Both the position numbers and the translations under genes were made by a program. Source: an uncultured Clostridia bacterium (GTDB taxonomy: Bacteria; Bacillota; Clostridia; Oscillospirales; Oscillospiraceae). From it: DNA of 6,783 nucleotides. The notes beneath the pieces were generated by a model. That model was not told the origin of the DNA. It did no database searches and saw only the letters and a list, made by a program, of their open reading frames with translations. Where the stretch lies: positions 1-6,783 of the forward strand of contig CAMFZO010000082.1 of the NCBI GenBank assembly GCA_946006895.1, in the 5' to 3' direction. Of this stretch, positions 1 through 5,699 are shown piece by piece (position 1 is the first letter of the stretch; every line of letters begins with the position of its first letter).

Positions 1-63
1 TGCGGTTCTATACGCAGAATGCTCATATCTTCCATCAACACCGCAAAGGAGAATACGAAATGA
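1..63 (+). CDS. Possible 3' end of an upstream gene (partial)
   Basis: Reading from base 1, one frame stays open for 20 codons and stops at the TGA at 61-63. That stop overlaps the ATG of the next gene (60-62) in a four-base ATGA arrangement, which is typical of translationally coupled genes. The C-terminal peptide ends INTAKENTK and shows no motif I recognise. The frame of the downstream gene is also open back to base 1, so this fragment could be chance. The only support is the stop/start overlap and the ribosome binding site lying inside the fragment. Confidence 0.25.
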   Translation, partial: CGSIRRMLISSINTAKENTK

Positions 64-536
64 CATACGGCGTAATTGATAGGAAAAACCAAAAATTTTA
101 CACTTATTTGAGTAAAGTGTTCCACGGGATCAACAATGCTCAAAAGCAATATAATTGGCTGATTACCGACTGCGAATGCTATCCGAAAAATAAAGAAATT
201 GAAGAATTGTTTGATCAAAAGTATTGCTGGTTATCTGGCGAAGAACTAACCGATATTGTTGTAAAAGAGGATTTTCAATGGATATGGGGTTGCCTTTGCG
301 GCTTCCAAAAAGATATCTCGCTTGAAGAAGTGTTAATGCATTCGTTGCCGTCGTCACAAGACTATAACAGATATTATCAAAACCCGGTATCTCTTCAACA
401 CCCGCTTTCCTCAGTTGAAATTGTTCCTTCTGATAGTTCGTGGACTCTAATCATAAGTAAAGATAACACCATAATCGACAGTTACATAAAAAAGTATCCA
501 AAGTCCGAAGATTTATCGGCATTCAATCAAAGATAA
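60..536 (+). CDS. Small acidic-aromatic hypothetical protein, AT-rich, possibly immunity-type
   Basis: This encodes a 158-residue soluble protein with no signal peptide or membrane segment. The ATG at 60 is preceded by AAAGGAG with an 8-nt spacer, which supports this start, although the frame is open upstream to the window edge. Visible landmarks are a W/Y-rich N-terminal half (YNWLI near residue 31, FQWIWGCLCGF near 72-82), a SGEEL motif near residue 59, and a C-terminal SSWTLIISKD stretch near 126-135. I do not recognise the family with certainty. The general pattern recalls small single-domain proteins of the DUF2691 or immunity-protein type found beside toxins in Firmicutes, but that is a weak impression. 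Base composition (about 35% GC) differs sharply from the operon to the right, which suggests separate, possibly horizontal, origin. It is followed by hairpins at 556-590 and 621-664 that could end its transcript. Confidence 0.7.
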   Translation: MTYGVIDRKNQKFYTYLSKVFHGINNAQKQYNWLITDCECYPKNKEIEELFDQKYCWLSGEELTDIVVKEDFQWIWGCLCGFQKDISLEEVLMHSLPSSQDYNRYYQNPVSLQHPLSSVEIVPSDSSWTLIISKDNTIIDSYIKKYPKSEDLSAFNQR

Positions 537-555
537 ACTTTACGCCTAAACAAGG

Positions 556-590
556 GCGGTAAAAGGTGTACTTTTGTTTACTTTTACCGC
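556..590. repeat. 10-bp perfect inverted repeat (hairpin)
   Basis: GCGGTAAAAG at 556-565 is the exact reverse complement of CTTTTACCGC at 581-590, with a 15-nt loop. It starts 20 bases after the stop of the 60-536 gene. Neither side has a convincing T-run, so on its own it is a weak terminator. It may be part of the same repetitive block as the stronger hairpin that follows. A smaller alternative pairing (AAAAG 561-565 with CTTTT 571-575) is possible. Confidence 0.5.
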
Positions 591-620
591 AATTTCGCTC
601 CGTTTGGTTACTCTTTGGCG

Positions 621-664
621 CGAAAAATCCCACATTTGTCTACCGGCAAATGTGGGATTTTTCG
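621..664. terminator. Perfect 18-bp hairpin, probable bidirectional intrinsic terminator
   Basis: Bases 621-638 are the exact reverse complement of 647-664, leaving an 8-nt loop (TCTACCGG). The core pairs CCCACATTTG with CAAATGTGGG and is bordered by AAAAA on the left and TTTTT on the right. Either strand therefore gives a stem followed by a U-run, the normal form of a Rho-independent terminator between converging transcripts. It lies 84 bases past the stop of the plus-strand gene and also faces the leftward operon, so it would act as a backstop for both. Confidence 0.8.
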
Positions 665-667
665 AAC

Positions 668-755
668 GAAGTGTTCCGCTTCCGTGGAACGTGAAGTATG
701 CTTCGCAAGTGAAATGCGCCTGCAGCGTGTGAAATGCACTGCGGCGCGTGAGGGG
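668..755. repeat. Degenerate short tandem repeats, 18-20 bp units
   Basis: Directly after the terminator hairpin there are successive units beginning GTGAA: 691-708 (18 nt), 709-728 (20 nt) and 729-747 (19 nt), then a broken GTGAGG at 748. The units share the pattern GTGAARTRYGC followed by a C/T-G-C-rich half. Several fold into tiny hairpins, for example GAAG-TATG-CTTC at 693-704. A related element with a GTTCC/GGAAC stem (673-677 with 686-690) precedes them. The antisense strand stays open for 75 codons (546-773), and repeats of this kind commonly generate such spurious frames. Function is unknown. Confidence 0.55.
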
Positions 756-1000
756 TTTAAGGCAACACCGCACAATAGCAGATGAAGATTGCTGTTAGCC
801 TGTTGTCGAGCAGAAAATCCGTTCGACTTCCGAGTATCCGCTCTGATGGGTGCACCAAATCAAGCCGCCAGACGGGAAGGTCTGTCAGCCAGAATCAGGT
901 TCGTCAGAGCGAACAGCATATTCAATTTTGCTGTCGGTCTCGAGGAAAACTTTGTGTAAGCGTTGCGATTTTTTGTTTTTGCCTCTACCCCAACTATTGA
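756..1000. other. Gene-free stretch with several small hairpins
   Basis: I see no supportable gene here. Short frames exist on both strands, including a 37-codon plus-strand frame at 846-959, but none has a ribosome binding site or recognisable motif. The DNA is rich in compact inverted repeats: GTCGAG...TTCGAC (6 pairs with one G-T), CAGAC-6 nt-GTCTG, GTTCG-6 nt-CGAAC and the palindrome GGTGCACC. This structure fits a dispersed intergenic repeat, the remnant of a mobile element, or an unrecognised structured RNA. The stretch beginning GGCAACACCGCACAAT at 761 resembles sequence I associate with element ends in gut clostridia, but no inverted partner is found in the window. Confidence 0.35.
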
Positions 1001-1015
1001 CATAGAGCCAGAATA

Positions 1016-1053
1016 AAGGCAGACGCATGGAGAGCCGCCATGCTGTCTGCCTT
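1016..1053 (-). terminator. Second terminator of the leftward operon
   Basis: AAGGCAGAC (1016-1024) pairs with GTCTGCCTT (1045-1053), and GCATGG (1025-1030) pairs with CCATGC (1038-1043). There is one bulged base at 1044 and a 7-nt loop. On the minus strand the stem is followed by TTTATT, giving an intrinsic-terminator shape, whereas the plus strand has no T-run. An outer 7-bp pairing, CATAGAG (1001-1007) with CTCTATG (1055-1061), encloses the whole hairpin. It lies about 65 bases beyond the last stop codon of the operon. Confidence 0.7.
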
Positions 1054-1064
1054 CCTCTATGAAG

Positions 1065-1110
1065 AAATGCAGGCGTGGAAGTTATGTAAAAACATTCCGC
1101 GCCTGCATTT
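1065..1110 (-). terminator. First terminator hairpin, just after the SIS gene
   Basis: Bases 1065-1080 pair with 1095-1110 in a 16-bp stem built on AAATGCAGGCG/CGCCTGCATTT. The one non-Watson-Crick position, 1076/1099, is T-G on the plus strand and A-C on the minus strand. The loop is 14 nt. The stem ends 6 bases downstream of the last operon stop codon (TAA at 1117-1119). On the minus strand the 3' side reads TTTCTTC, a modest U-tract. On the plus strand TTTT plus a later TTTT follow, so it may work both ways. Together with the hairpin at 1016-1053 it forms a double terminator. Confidence 0.65.
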
Positions 1111-1116
1111 TACGTT

Positions 1117-1734
1117 TTATCCTTCTATTTCATTCTGACGCAACGCGCCGAGCTTTCCGCCCGGATGACAGCGAACATACTGTTTCGGGCTCCAACCGCA
1201 TTCCGCCTGCAATATGACCGAGAGCGCCTGAAGCGCAAGGATCTCCGCCAGCACCGAATTTCTCGGTGCTCTGTTCAGAGGACCGCCCTCCCGGGAAACG
1301 CCGGCAGGAATGGTCACATCGCAGAATTTCGCCAGCCAGCTGTCCGGATTCCCCGTAACGGCGATCAGGGAACATTCATTGTTTCTGATCGCCGCAGCCG
1401 TGGCTTTCAGTTCCGCCGTCTCGCCGCTGTTGGAGATGCAGATCACAACATCCCCCGCTGCAAGCTGACCGCAGGAGCCATGCACCGCCTCGGTTCCGTC
1501 CAGGAAATAGCAGGCGGTTCCCGTAGAGGAAAGCAGGGACGCAATATAGGAGGCCACATGGCCCGGCTTTCCGATGCCAGTAATGTGCAGGCGGTTTCCA
1601 CGCTGCTTTGCCTCGAGGATCAGGTCCGCTGCCGCAGAAAACGTCTCAGCAGACAGGCTGTGGCTGAAGCCGGTCAGTTCTTCCTCCGCCGAAGCAAGGA
1701 AGGCGGCCAGCATCCTTTCACTTTCCCTGTTCAT
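1117..1734 (-). CDS. SIS-domain sugar-phosphate isomerase, KdsD/GutQ-like, no CBS domains
   Basis: This is a 205-residue cytoplasmic protein consisting of one sugar isomerase (SIS) domain. It follows the KdsD/GutQ (D-arabinose-5-phosphate isomerase) layout closely: TGIGKPGH at 52-59, HGSCG at 85-89, SNSGETAEL at 101-109, TGNPDSWLAK at 127-136, and RCHPGGKLG near the C-terminus (188-196). The four catalytic residues of E. coli KdsD (K59, E111, E152, H193) have counterparts with matching spacing: K56, E108, E149 and H190. KdsD and GutQ carry two C-terminal CBS domains, giving over 320 residues; here the protein stops right after the SIS domain. It is the last operon gene, 21 nt after the deaminase gene, with a weak ribosome binding site (GGTGG). 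The likely role is aldose-ketose isomerisation of a phosphorylated sugar. Lipopolysaccharide Kdo synthesis is unlikely in this catabolic context. A HxlB-type hexulose-phosphate isomerase is a less likely alternative. Confidence 0.88.
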   Translation of the reverse strand: MNRESERMLAAFLASAEEELTGFSHSLSAETFSAAADLILEAKQRGNRLHITGIGKPGHVASYIASLLSSTGTACYFLDGTEAVHGSCGQLAAGDVVICISNSGETAELKATAAAIRNNECSLIAVTGNPDSWLAKFCDVTIPAGVSREGGPLNRAPRNSVLAEILALQALSVILQAECGWSPKQYVRCHPGGKLGALRQNEIEG

Positions 1735-1755
1735 AATCCACCGTCTTTCTCATAA

Positions 1756-2526
1756 TCATTTTTCCCCGGAGGCATACTCCTGCAGCACCTCCGGCGCTCT
1801 TTCACGAACCAGCGCAATTGCTTCCTCATCAATGATCGCCGTCACATTTCTGTGAAAGCGCAGGATCGTCCCGGGAACCTTCGGAGTGACCGGCCCGCAC
1901 AGGAGCTTATAGGTCACCTCCGCTTTGGACGCGCCGCAGATCAGGAGCAGGATCTCCTTTGCCTGCATCAGCGTACCGATCCCCACGGTAATGGCCTGGG
2001 TCGGAACATCCTCTCCGCCAGAAAAATAAACGGAGTTTGCGTCGATCGTTTCCTGCTGTAAATCCACGATGTGGGTTTTATCCGCAAAGCAGTCCTCCGG
2101 CTCATTGAAGCCGATATGCCCGGTATGTCCGATCCCCAGGATCTGCAGGTCTGCCGGATGCGCCCGGCAAAAAGCCTCATACCGGGCACATTCCTTCAGC
2201 GTGTCCTCTGCGGTGCCCGAAGGGACTGCCGTATGGCTCGAGGGGATACCACAGGGACGGAAAAACTTCTGCTCCAGATAGAATCGGTAGGACTGCGGAT
2301 GGGTACCGGGCAGGCCGAGATACTCGTCGGTATTTATCGTACGGACCTCAGAAAAGTCCAATCCGTTTTCCGCATGCCTCCGTGCCAGCTCCCGGTACAT
2401 CCCCTCCGGGGACGCGCCCGTGACAGTACCAAGGCAGAGATTCGGCCTGTCGGTCACCCGCTGTTCCACAAAGTCAGCGGCCAGTTTGCTGAATGTCTCT
2501 GAATTCGCTGCAATGATCAGATGCAT
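1756..2526 (-). CDS. nagB: Glucosamine-6-phosphate deaminase/isomerase family protein
   Basis: This 256-residue cytoplasmic enzyme belongs to the NagB family, which converts glucosamine-6-phosphate to fructose-6-phosphate and ammonia. Visible signatures are the phosphate loop TGASPEG (36-42), NTDEYLGL with catalytic D67 (65-72), HPQSY (76-80), and GIGHTGHIGFNEP (131-143) carrying H137 and E142, the counterparts of E. coli H143 and E148. Position 135 is Thr where E. coli has D141; other family members also vary here. The residues matching allosteric R158 and K160 of E. coli are His and Val, so activation by N-acetylglucosamine-6-phosphate is not expected, and the length is close to the shorter Gram-positive enzymes. 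The start ATG has GGAGG 7 nt upstream and overlaps the BtpA gene by 10 nt. In this operon the true substrate could be an amino-sugar phosphate other than glucosamine-6-phosphate. Confidence 0.9.
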   Translation of the reverse strand: MHLIIAANSETFSKLAADFVEQRVTDRPNLCLGTVTGASPEGMYRELARRHAENGLDFSEVRTINTDEYLGLPGTHPQSYRFYLEQKFFRPCGIPSSHTAVPSGTAEDTLKECARYEAFCRAHPADLQILGIGHTGHIGFNEPEDCFADKTHIVDLQQETIDANSVYFSGGEDVPTQAITVGIGTLMQAKEILLLICGASKAEVTYKLLCGPVTPKVPGTILRFHRNVTAIIDEEAIALVRERAPEVLQEYASGEK

Positions 2527-3305
2527 ATACGGTCCTCCGCCAGCGACGCCTGCTCAACAAAATACCGTGTTCTGTCCGGGTCGACGGGATTGGACATGTT
2601 TCCGTTCTTTATCCAGGTCGCTACGCATACGGCATCATAATATTGTAAAAGCTCGCGTACATTATCGCCAGTCGCGCCGCCGCCGAGATAGAGCGGAACA
2701 CCCGGCAGTCTTTTCCGAACCGCCGCAGCCATTTCCATGCTCTTCTGGGCGGTTTTTCCGCACATGAACAGGCCGTCTGCAAATGCCTCATGCACACACT
2801 CCCATGCCGCCTCATCCAAAGGCTGCGGACAGATCGGGATACCATGGGTCTCCCACACATCCGCATAGATCGGAATGTCTGCGCTGATTTTTTTCTTCAA
2901 TGCCGTAATCTCACAGCACTGCCCCTGAAGGATGCCGGCGCTTGTCACCTCAGCGCCCGTGTAAAGATGCTCCACCCGAATAAAATCCGCACCGACGGCA
3001 TCCGCCACAGACATGGCGGCAACGCCGTCCCAGTTGACAAGCACACCGAGAGAAATATCGGGAAAATTCCGGCGGATCGCGCTGCCGACGACGCTCAGAT
3101 ATGCGATCGTCTCCGGGAAGGCCTGCTGCTTGACGGGCATATCACCCATATTCTGCAGAATGACCGTCTGAACGCCGCATTCGGTCAAAATTCGCGTTTC
3201 TTCCAGCGCCTGCTCCGTGATTTCGTCGATTCTTTCGCCGTGATTGCGGTAGGTTCCGGGCAGAGGCCGCGTCTGAACCATGCAAATAACTTTACCCTTT
3301 ATCAT
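2517..3305 (-). CDS. BtpA/SgcQ-family TIM-barrel protein
   Basis: This 262-residue protein matches the BtpA family. The family takes its name from a cyanobacterial photosystem I biogenesis factor, but it also includes E. coli SgcQ from a sugar operon; its biochemical function is not settled. Family landmarks are VQTRPLPG (10-17), QNMGDMP (51-57), a central block with VLVNWDG (88-94), GADFIRVEHLYTGAEVTSAG (105-124) and ILQG, LGGGATGDNVRELL (207-220), and NPVDPDR near the C-terminus (239-245). No signal peptide or membrane segment is visible. The chosen start MIKGKV overlaps the stop of the preceding gene as ATGA and has GGAG 8 nt upstream; the longer frame starting at 3362 would run deep into the neighbour. 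Context suggests a sugar-phosphate lyase, epimerase or aldolase-type step in the same pathway, but this is inference only. Confidence 0.87.
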   Translation of the reverse strand: MIKGKVICMVQTRPLPGTYRNHGERIDEITEQALEETRILTECGVQTVILQNMGDMPVKQQAFPETIAYLSVVGSAIRRNFPDISLGVLVNWDGVAAMSVADAVGADFIRVEHLYTGAEVTSAGILQGQCCEITALKKKISADIPIYADVWETHGIPICPQPLDEAAWECVHEAFADGLFMCGKTAQKSMEMAAAVRKRLPGVPLYLGGGATGDNVRELLQYYDAVCVATWIKNGNMSNPVDPDRTRYFVEQASLAEDRICI

Positions 3306-4267
3306 TTTGAGCTCTCCATCAGTCTTTGATAGTAAGACATACTTGCCGGATACATTGCCCACGGCGGAAGGATCCCGTCCTCTGTAATGTAGGCAGTGAT
3401 GTACTCCGGTGCGATCGCAACCAGCTCCGGACAGATAAAGTCAACGCCCTCGCGCTCCTCCGGTTTCCAGCTGCCTGCTATCCTGTTGGTATGGTCGTCA
3501 ATAATCGGTTTTTTCTTATGACCGTACAAGGCACGCATATCCACCTTAAGCAGCGGCGTAGGCACATAGAGCGGAACATGGAAGTGCTTGCACAAAAAAG
3601 CTGTCAGCTCAGAGCCGATGGTATTAAAGCAGGTGCCGTCGGGATAGAACGTCTCCGATCCGATCAGGGCCGCATCGCACTCGGGAAGATAATGATAGAT
3701 CGCGCTGTCGGGGATCACATGGACGTGATGCCCCGCTTTCAAAAACGGCAGAACATATGGTCTTCCGCCGTCGAGCACACGGCTCTCGGGGATATAGCAG
3801 CAGAAGGTCACGCCCTTTTCCCTGCCCATTTCCGCAACTGCGGCAACCGTGCTGGAATAGTCAAAGAGGAGCAGCGTTCGCTTATCCTCCAGCAGTGTCC
3901 AGAGGTACTCTTTAATGCGCCGAAGATCCTTTGCAGAGGCGGCACGAAAGGCCTCTACGCCGCCCCGGATCGAATCCGCCGCGGCTTGTCTGCTCTCTCC
4001 GTCAAGATTGCCCGTCATCTGCCTGAGCGCGTTGGAGATCGCCTGGCTCGACTCGCCGCGTGTCTCAGAAAAATGCTTTGCGATACCGCGGACAGTGTCG
4101 AGCATTTTTTTTGCGTCGTCCTGTGTTTCCGAAATATTCAAAAACAGGTCTCCGATGAGACGGATGTGTGTGCTTGCGCCGAGGACGCGCTGAAGATTCA
4201 CATCATCAAACAGCTCCTTGCCCTCCGGTGTCAGCACCTCTCTCCACTCAGAATCAACGACCAACAT
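3302..4267 (-). CDS. eIF2B alpha/beta/delta-like sugar-phosphate isomerase superfamily protein
   Basis: This 321-residue protein belongs to the superfamily of eIF2B regulatory subunits, methylthioribose-1-phosphate isomerase (MtnA) and archaeal ribose-1,5-bisphosphate isomerase. The N-terminal third is helical. The C-terminal Rossmann-like half shows ESRVLDGGR (161-169), PDSAIYHYLPECDAALIGSE (186-205), YPDGTCFNTIGS (208-219) and PELVAIAPEYITAYITEDG (280-298) followed by ILPP. By eye alignment, the catalytic Cys of MtnA and ribose-1,5-bisphosphate isomerase falls on Ser in FDYSSTV (135-141), and their catalytic Asp (in GAD) is Glu205, as in eIF2B subunits. It may therefore use different chemistry or be a regulatory or binding protein. 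The start MLVVDSEW is chosen because GGAGG lies 8 nt upstream; it overlaps the deacetylase gene by 14 nt. The longer frame to 4411 is unlikely. It probably acts on a phosphorylated sugar made by the adjacent kinase. Confidence 0.83.
   Translation of the reverse strand: MLVVDSEWREVLTPEGKELFDDVNLQRVLGASTHIRLIGDLFLNISETQDDAKKMLDTVRGIAKHFSETRGESSQAISNALRQMTGNLDGESRQAAADSIRGGVEAFRAASAKDLRRIKEYLWTLLEDKRTLLLFDYSSTVAAVAEMGREKGVTFCCYIPESRVLDGGRPYVLPFLKAGHHVHVIPDSAIYHYLPECDAALIGSETFYPDGTCFNTIGSELTAFLCKHFHVPLYVPTPLLKVDMRALYGHKKKPIIDDHTNRIAGSWKPEEREGVDFICPELVAIAPEYITAYITEDGILPPWAMYPASMSYYQRLMESSK
3314..3317 (-). promoter_or_regulatory. Ribosome binding site that fixes the BtpA start
   Basis: On the minus strand GGAG (within GGAGAG) sits 8 nt before the ATG at 3305-3303. 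It supports the internal start over the upstream in-frame ATG at 3362. The site lies inside the last codons of the eIF2B-like gene. Confidence 0.6.
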
Positions 4268-5699
4268 TCGGCTTCCCTCCCTCTGTCTGAACATAAACCC
4301 CTGCGGGAAGCTCTCCGGAAATACACAAGCCGGATTGCTCCTCCCAGGACGCCGTGTACTGTGCGCTGTCACGAACATCCCACCATTGATCAAATTCCTC
4401 CATGGTGGCATGCCACACGTTCAGCTGTTCCAGTTCCGCCTCAATGACCGGGAGAACCTTTTCCGCCAGACTTCCGAAATACTGCGGATGGCTGTACAGA
4501 ATGATCGGCATCCCTGCAGAATACTGGTTGTGGATTGTGTCGAGGAAACGGTTGCGCACGTAATTCTCCGGCACCTCCGTGTTTTCCTCCTGGGCCTTCA
4601 CATAAGCCCGCTCGGTAGAAAACGGGTCCACGGGGATCTGCTTGACCGCCATCCTCTTGCCGTGGTCATACGGATAAAACGGCAGATCGTAAATGCAATA
4701 CCCGAAATCGGAGGTGTATCGGATCCCGTTGTTCTCCAGCGCTCTGTTCAGCGCGAAGTTCCACATTCCCCGCGGCGCGACAAAGCCCGGCTGTTCCGGC
4801 AGTCCCAGCTGCCGCATCCACTGGCGGCAGTCACGGATATTTCTGTCATTCTCCGCTTCCGTGGTATATAGATTGTGCTCCCGTCCGTGGCAGCCGATGT
4901 AATGGCTTGGATCGATCTGAAGCAGCCTCTCGCTTTCCGGCTGGCACAGATTCTGATTGACATAGAACGACACTCTGATCCCAGCCTGTTTGGCAGCAGT
5001 GCTGATTTTCTCAAGATTGTCGCCGTAGACGCCGTCGACATCCACGCGGAAGATAAACACAGAGCGGTAGTTGTCGGGATAGTAGTTCAGGTAGGTGTAC
5101 GGCAGGCCGCGCTTTTCATATGCCGAAACAAGCAGCTTCCGCATGACGCGCAGGAGCAGATGCTTGTCGATCGCCGTGATCCGTTCGGAATAACCCGCTC
5201 CGTTGGGCGTTGCGCGCAGCGTATCCCCCAGGGCGCAGATCAGCTCCGAAAGCGGTATCCCGGTATACCAACAGCCACCCTTTCCCACAGTCTGCCAAAG
5301 CACTGCCGGATATTCATCGGGATGCAGCCCCGATTTGATCTTTCTCTTTTCATGCAGGCACAGTGTCCCCTTACCGTCCCCGTTGAAAACCTGAATGATG
5401 CTCTTGATCTGGGCAATGCCTTCTCCGAAGTCCGAAAAATCCGCCGTATCAAGAGAGGCAGCTCCGATATAATCCGTAGAAAACGGCAGATCCTCAGGAC
5501 GTACTCCGCTCAGAACGGCGATACCGCCGGCACTCATGAACGCTTCGAGCCACCGCGGTGTTTCCCCCTCGCACAGCAGCACCGTGCAGTCAGGCTCTGT
5601 CGTCAGCCGAAACGGCGTTTTTTCCTGCTCGCACAGGATGCGCCAGCCGTCGATCTGCTCCGGGTAACGGCCTGCATAGATGCCTGTCACCAATCGCAT
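4254..5699 (-). CDS. Cytoplasmic NodB-fold deacetylase with extra N-terminal domain
   Basis: This 481-residue protein has no signal peptide or membrane anchor, so it acts on an intracellular substrate. The C-terminal half is a polysaccharide deacetylase (NodB, CE4-like) domain. Its metal/catalytic motif 1 is FRVDVDG (217-223, D220 and D222), similar in form to the RIDVDT of ArnD. The metal-binding H-x3-H is HGREH (271-275), motif 3 is APRG (308-311), and the late histidine motif is LYSHP (401-405, H404). All key residues are present, so it is likely active. Residues 1-200 form a separate alpha/beta region with a GGIAVLSG strand-loop (58-65), which may be a class I glutamine-amidotransferase-like or flavodoxin-like fold; I cannot assign it firmly. 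The ATG at 5699 has only a weak ribosome binding site (GGGGTGAGAG) and overlaps the kinase gene by 13 nt, suggesting coupled translation. The likely role is removing an N- or O-acetyl group from an imported or phosphorylated sugar. Confidence 0.85.
   Translation of the reverse strand: MRLVTGIYAGRYPEQIDGWRILCEQEKTPFRLTTEPDCTVLLCEGETPRWLEAFMSAGGIAVLSGVRPEDLPFSTDYIGAASLDTADFSDFGEGIAQIKSIIQVFNGDGKGTLCLHEKRKIKSGLHPDEYPAVLWQTVGKGGCWYTGIPLSELICALGDTLRATPNGAGYSERITAIDKHLLLRVMRKLLVSAYEKRGLPYTYLNYYPDNYRSVFIFRVDVDGVYGDNLEKISTAAKQAGIRVSFYVNQNLCQPESERLLQIDPSHYIGCHGREHNLYTTEAENDRNIRDCRQWMRQLGLPEQPGFVAPRGMWNFALNRALENNGIRYTSDFGYCIYDLPFYPYDHGKRMAVKQIPVDPFSTERAYVKAQEENTEVPENYVRNRFLDTIHNQYSAGMPIILYSHPQYFGSLAEKVLPVIEAELEQLNVWHATMEEFDQWWDVRDSAQYTASWEEQSGLCISGELPAGVYVQTEGGKPNVGR
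4276..4280 (-). promoter_or_regulatory. Ribosome binding site that fixes the eIF2B-like start
   Basis: GGAGG on the minus strand is 8 nt before the ATG at 4267-4265. It decides between this start and the frame extension to 4411, whose first 48 codons would be read entirely over the deacetylase C-terminus. Confidence 0.7.

Noticed and set aside
546..773. 75-codon minus-strand open frame
   Set aside because: It runs entirely over the terminator hairpin and the GTGAA repeats, has no ribosome binding site, and its repetitive HFT-type peptide is explained by the DNA repeats.
846..959. 37-codon plus-strand frame that looked vaguely familiar
   Set aside because: It lacks a ribosome binding site and another reading frame is open over the same bases, so a conserved non-coding repeat explains it better.
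782..1000. 72-codon plus-strand open frame
   Set aside because: There is no ribosome binding site, no recognisable domain and a composition typical of chance frames; it overlaps the hairpin-rich block.
997..1020. Plus-strand promoter with TTGACA at 997-1002
   Set aside because: No acceptable -10 box at 16-18 nt spacing, no gene downstream on that strand, and the bases are explained by the terminator structure.
3306..3362. N-terminal extension of the BtpA protein
   Set aside because: The ATGA overlap and the GGAG before 3305 give a start with the usual family N-terminus; the extension is read over the neighbour's C-terminus.
4268..4411. N-terminal extension of the eIF2B-like protein
   Set aside because: It would overlap 158 bases of the deacetylase gene; the internal ATG at 4267 has a well-placed GGAGG and gives a normal family length.
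3326..4447. 373-codon plus-strand open frame opposite the operon
   Set aside because: It is an antisense shadow of the eIF2B-like and deacetylase genes in GC-rich DNA, with no domain signal.
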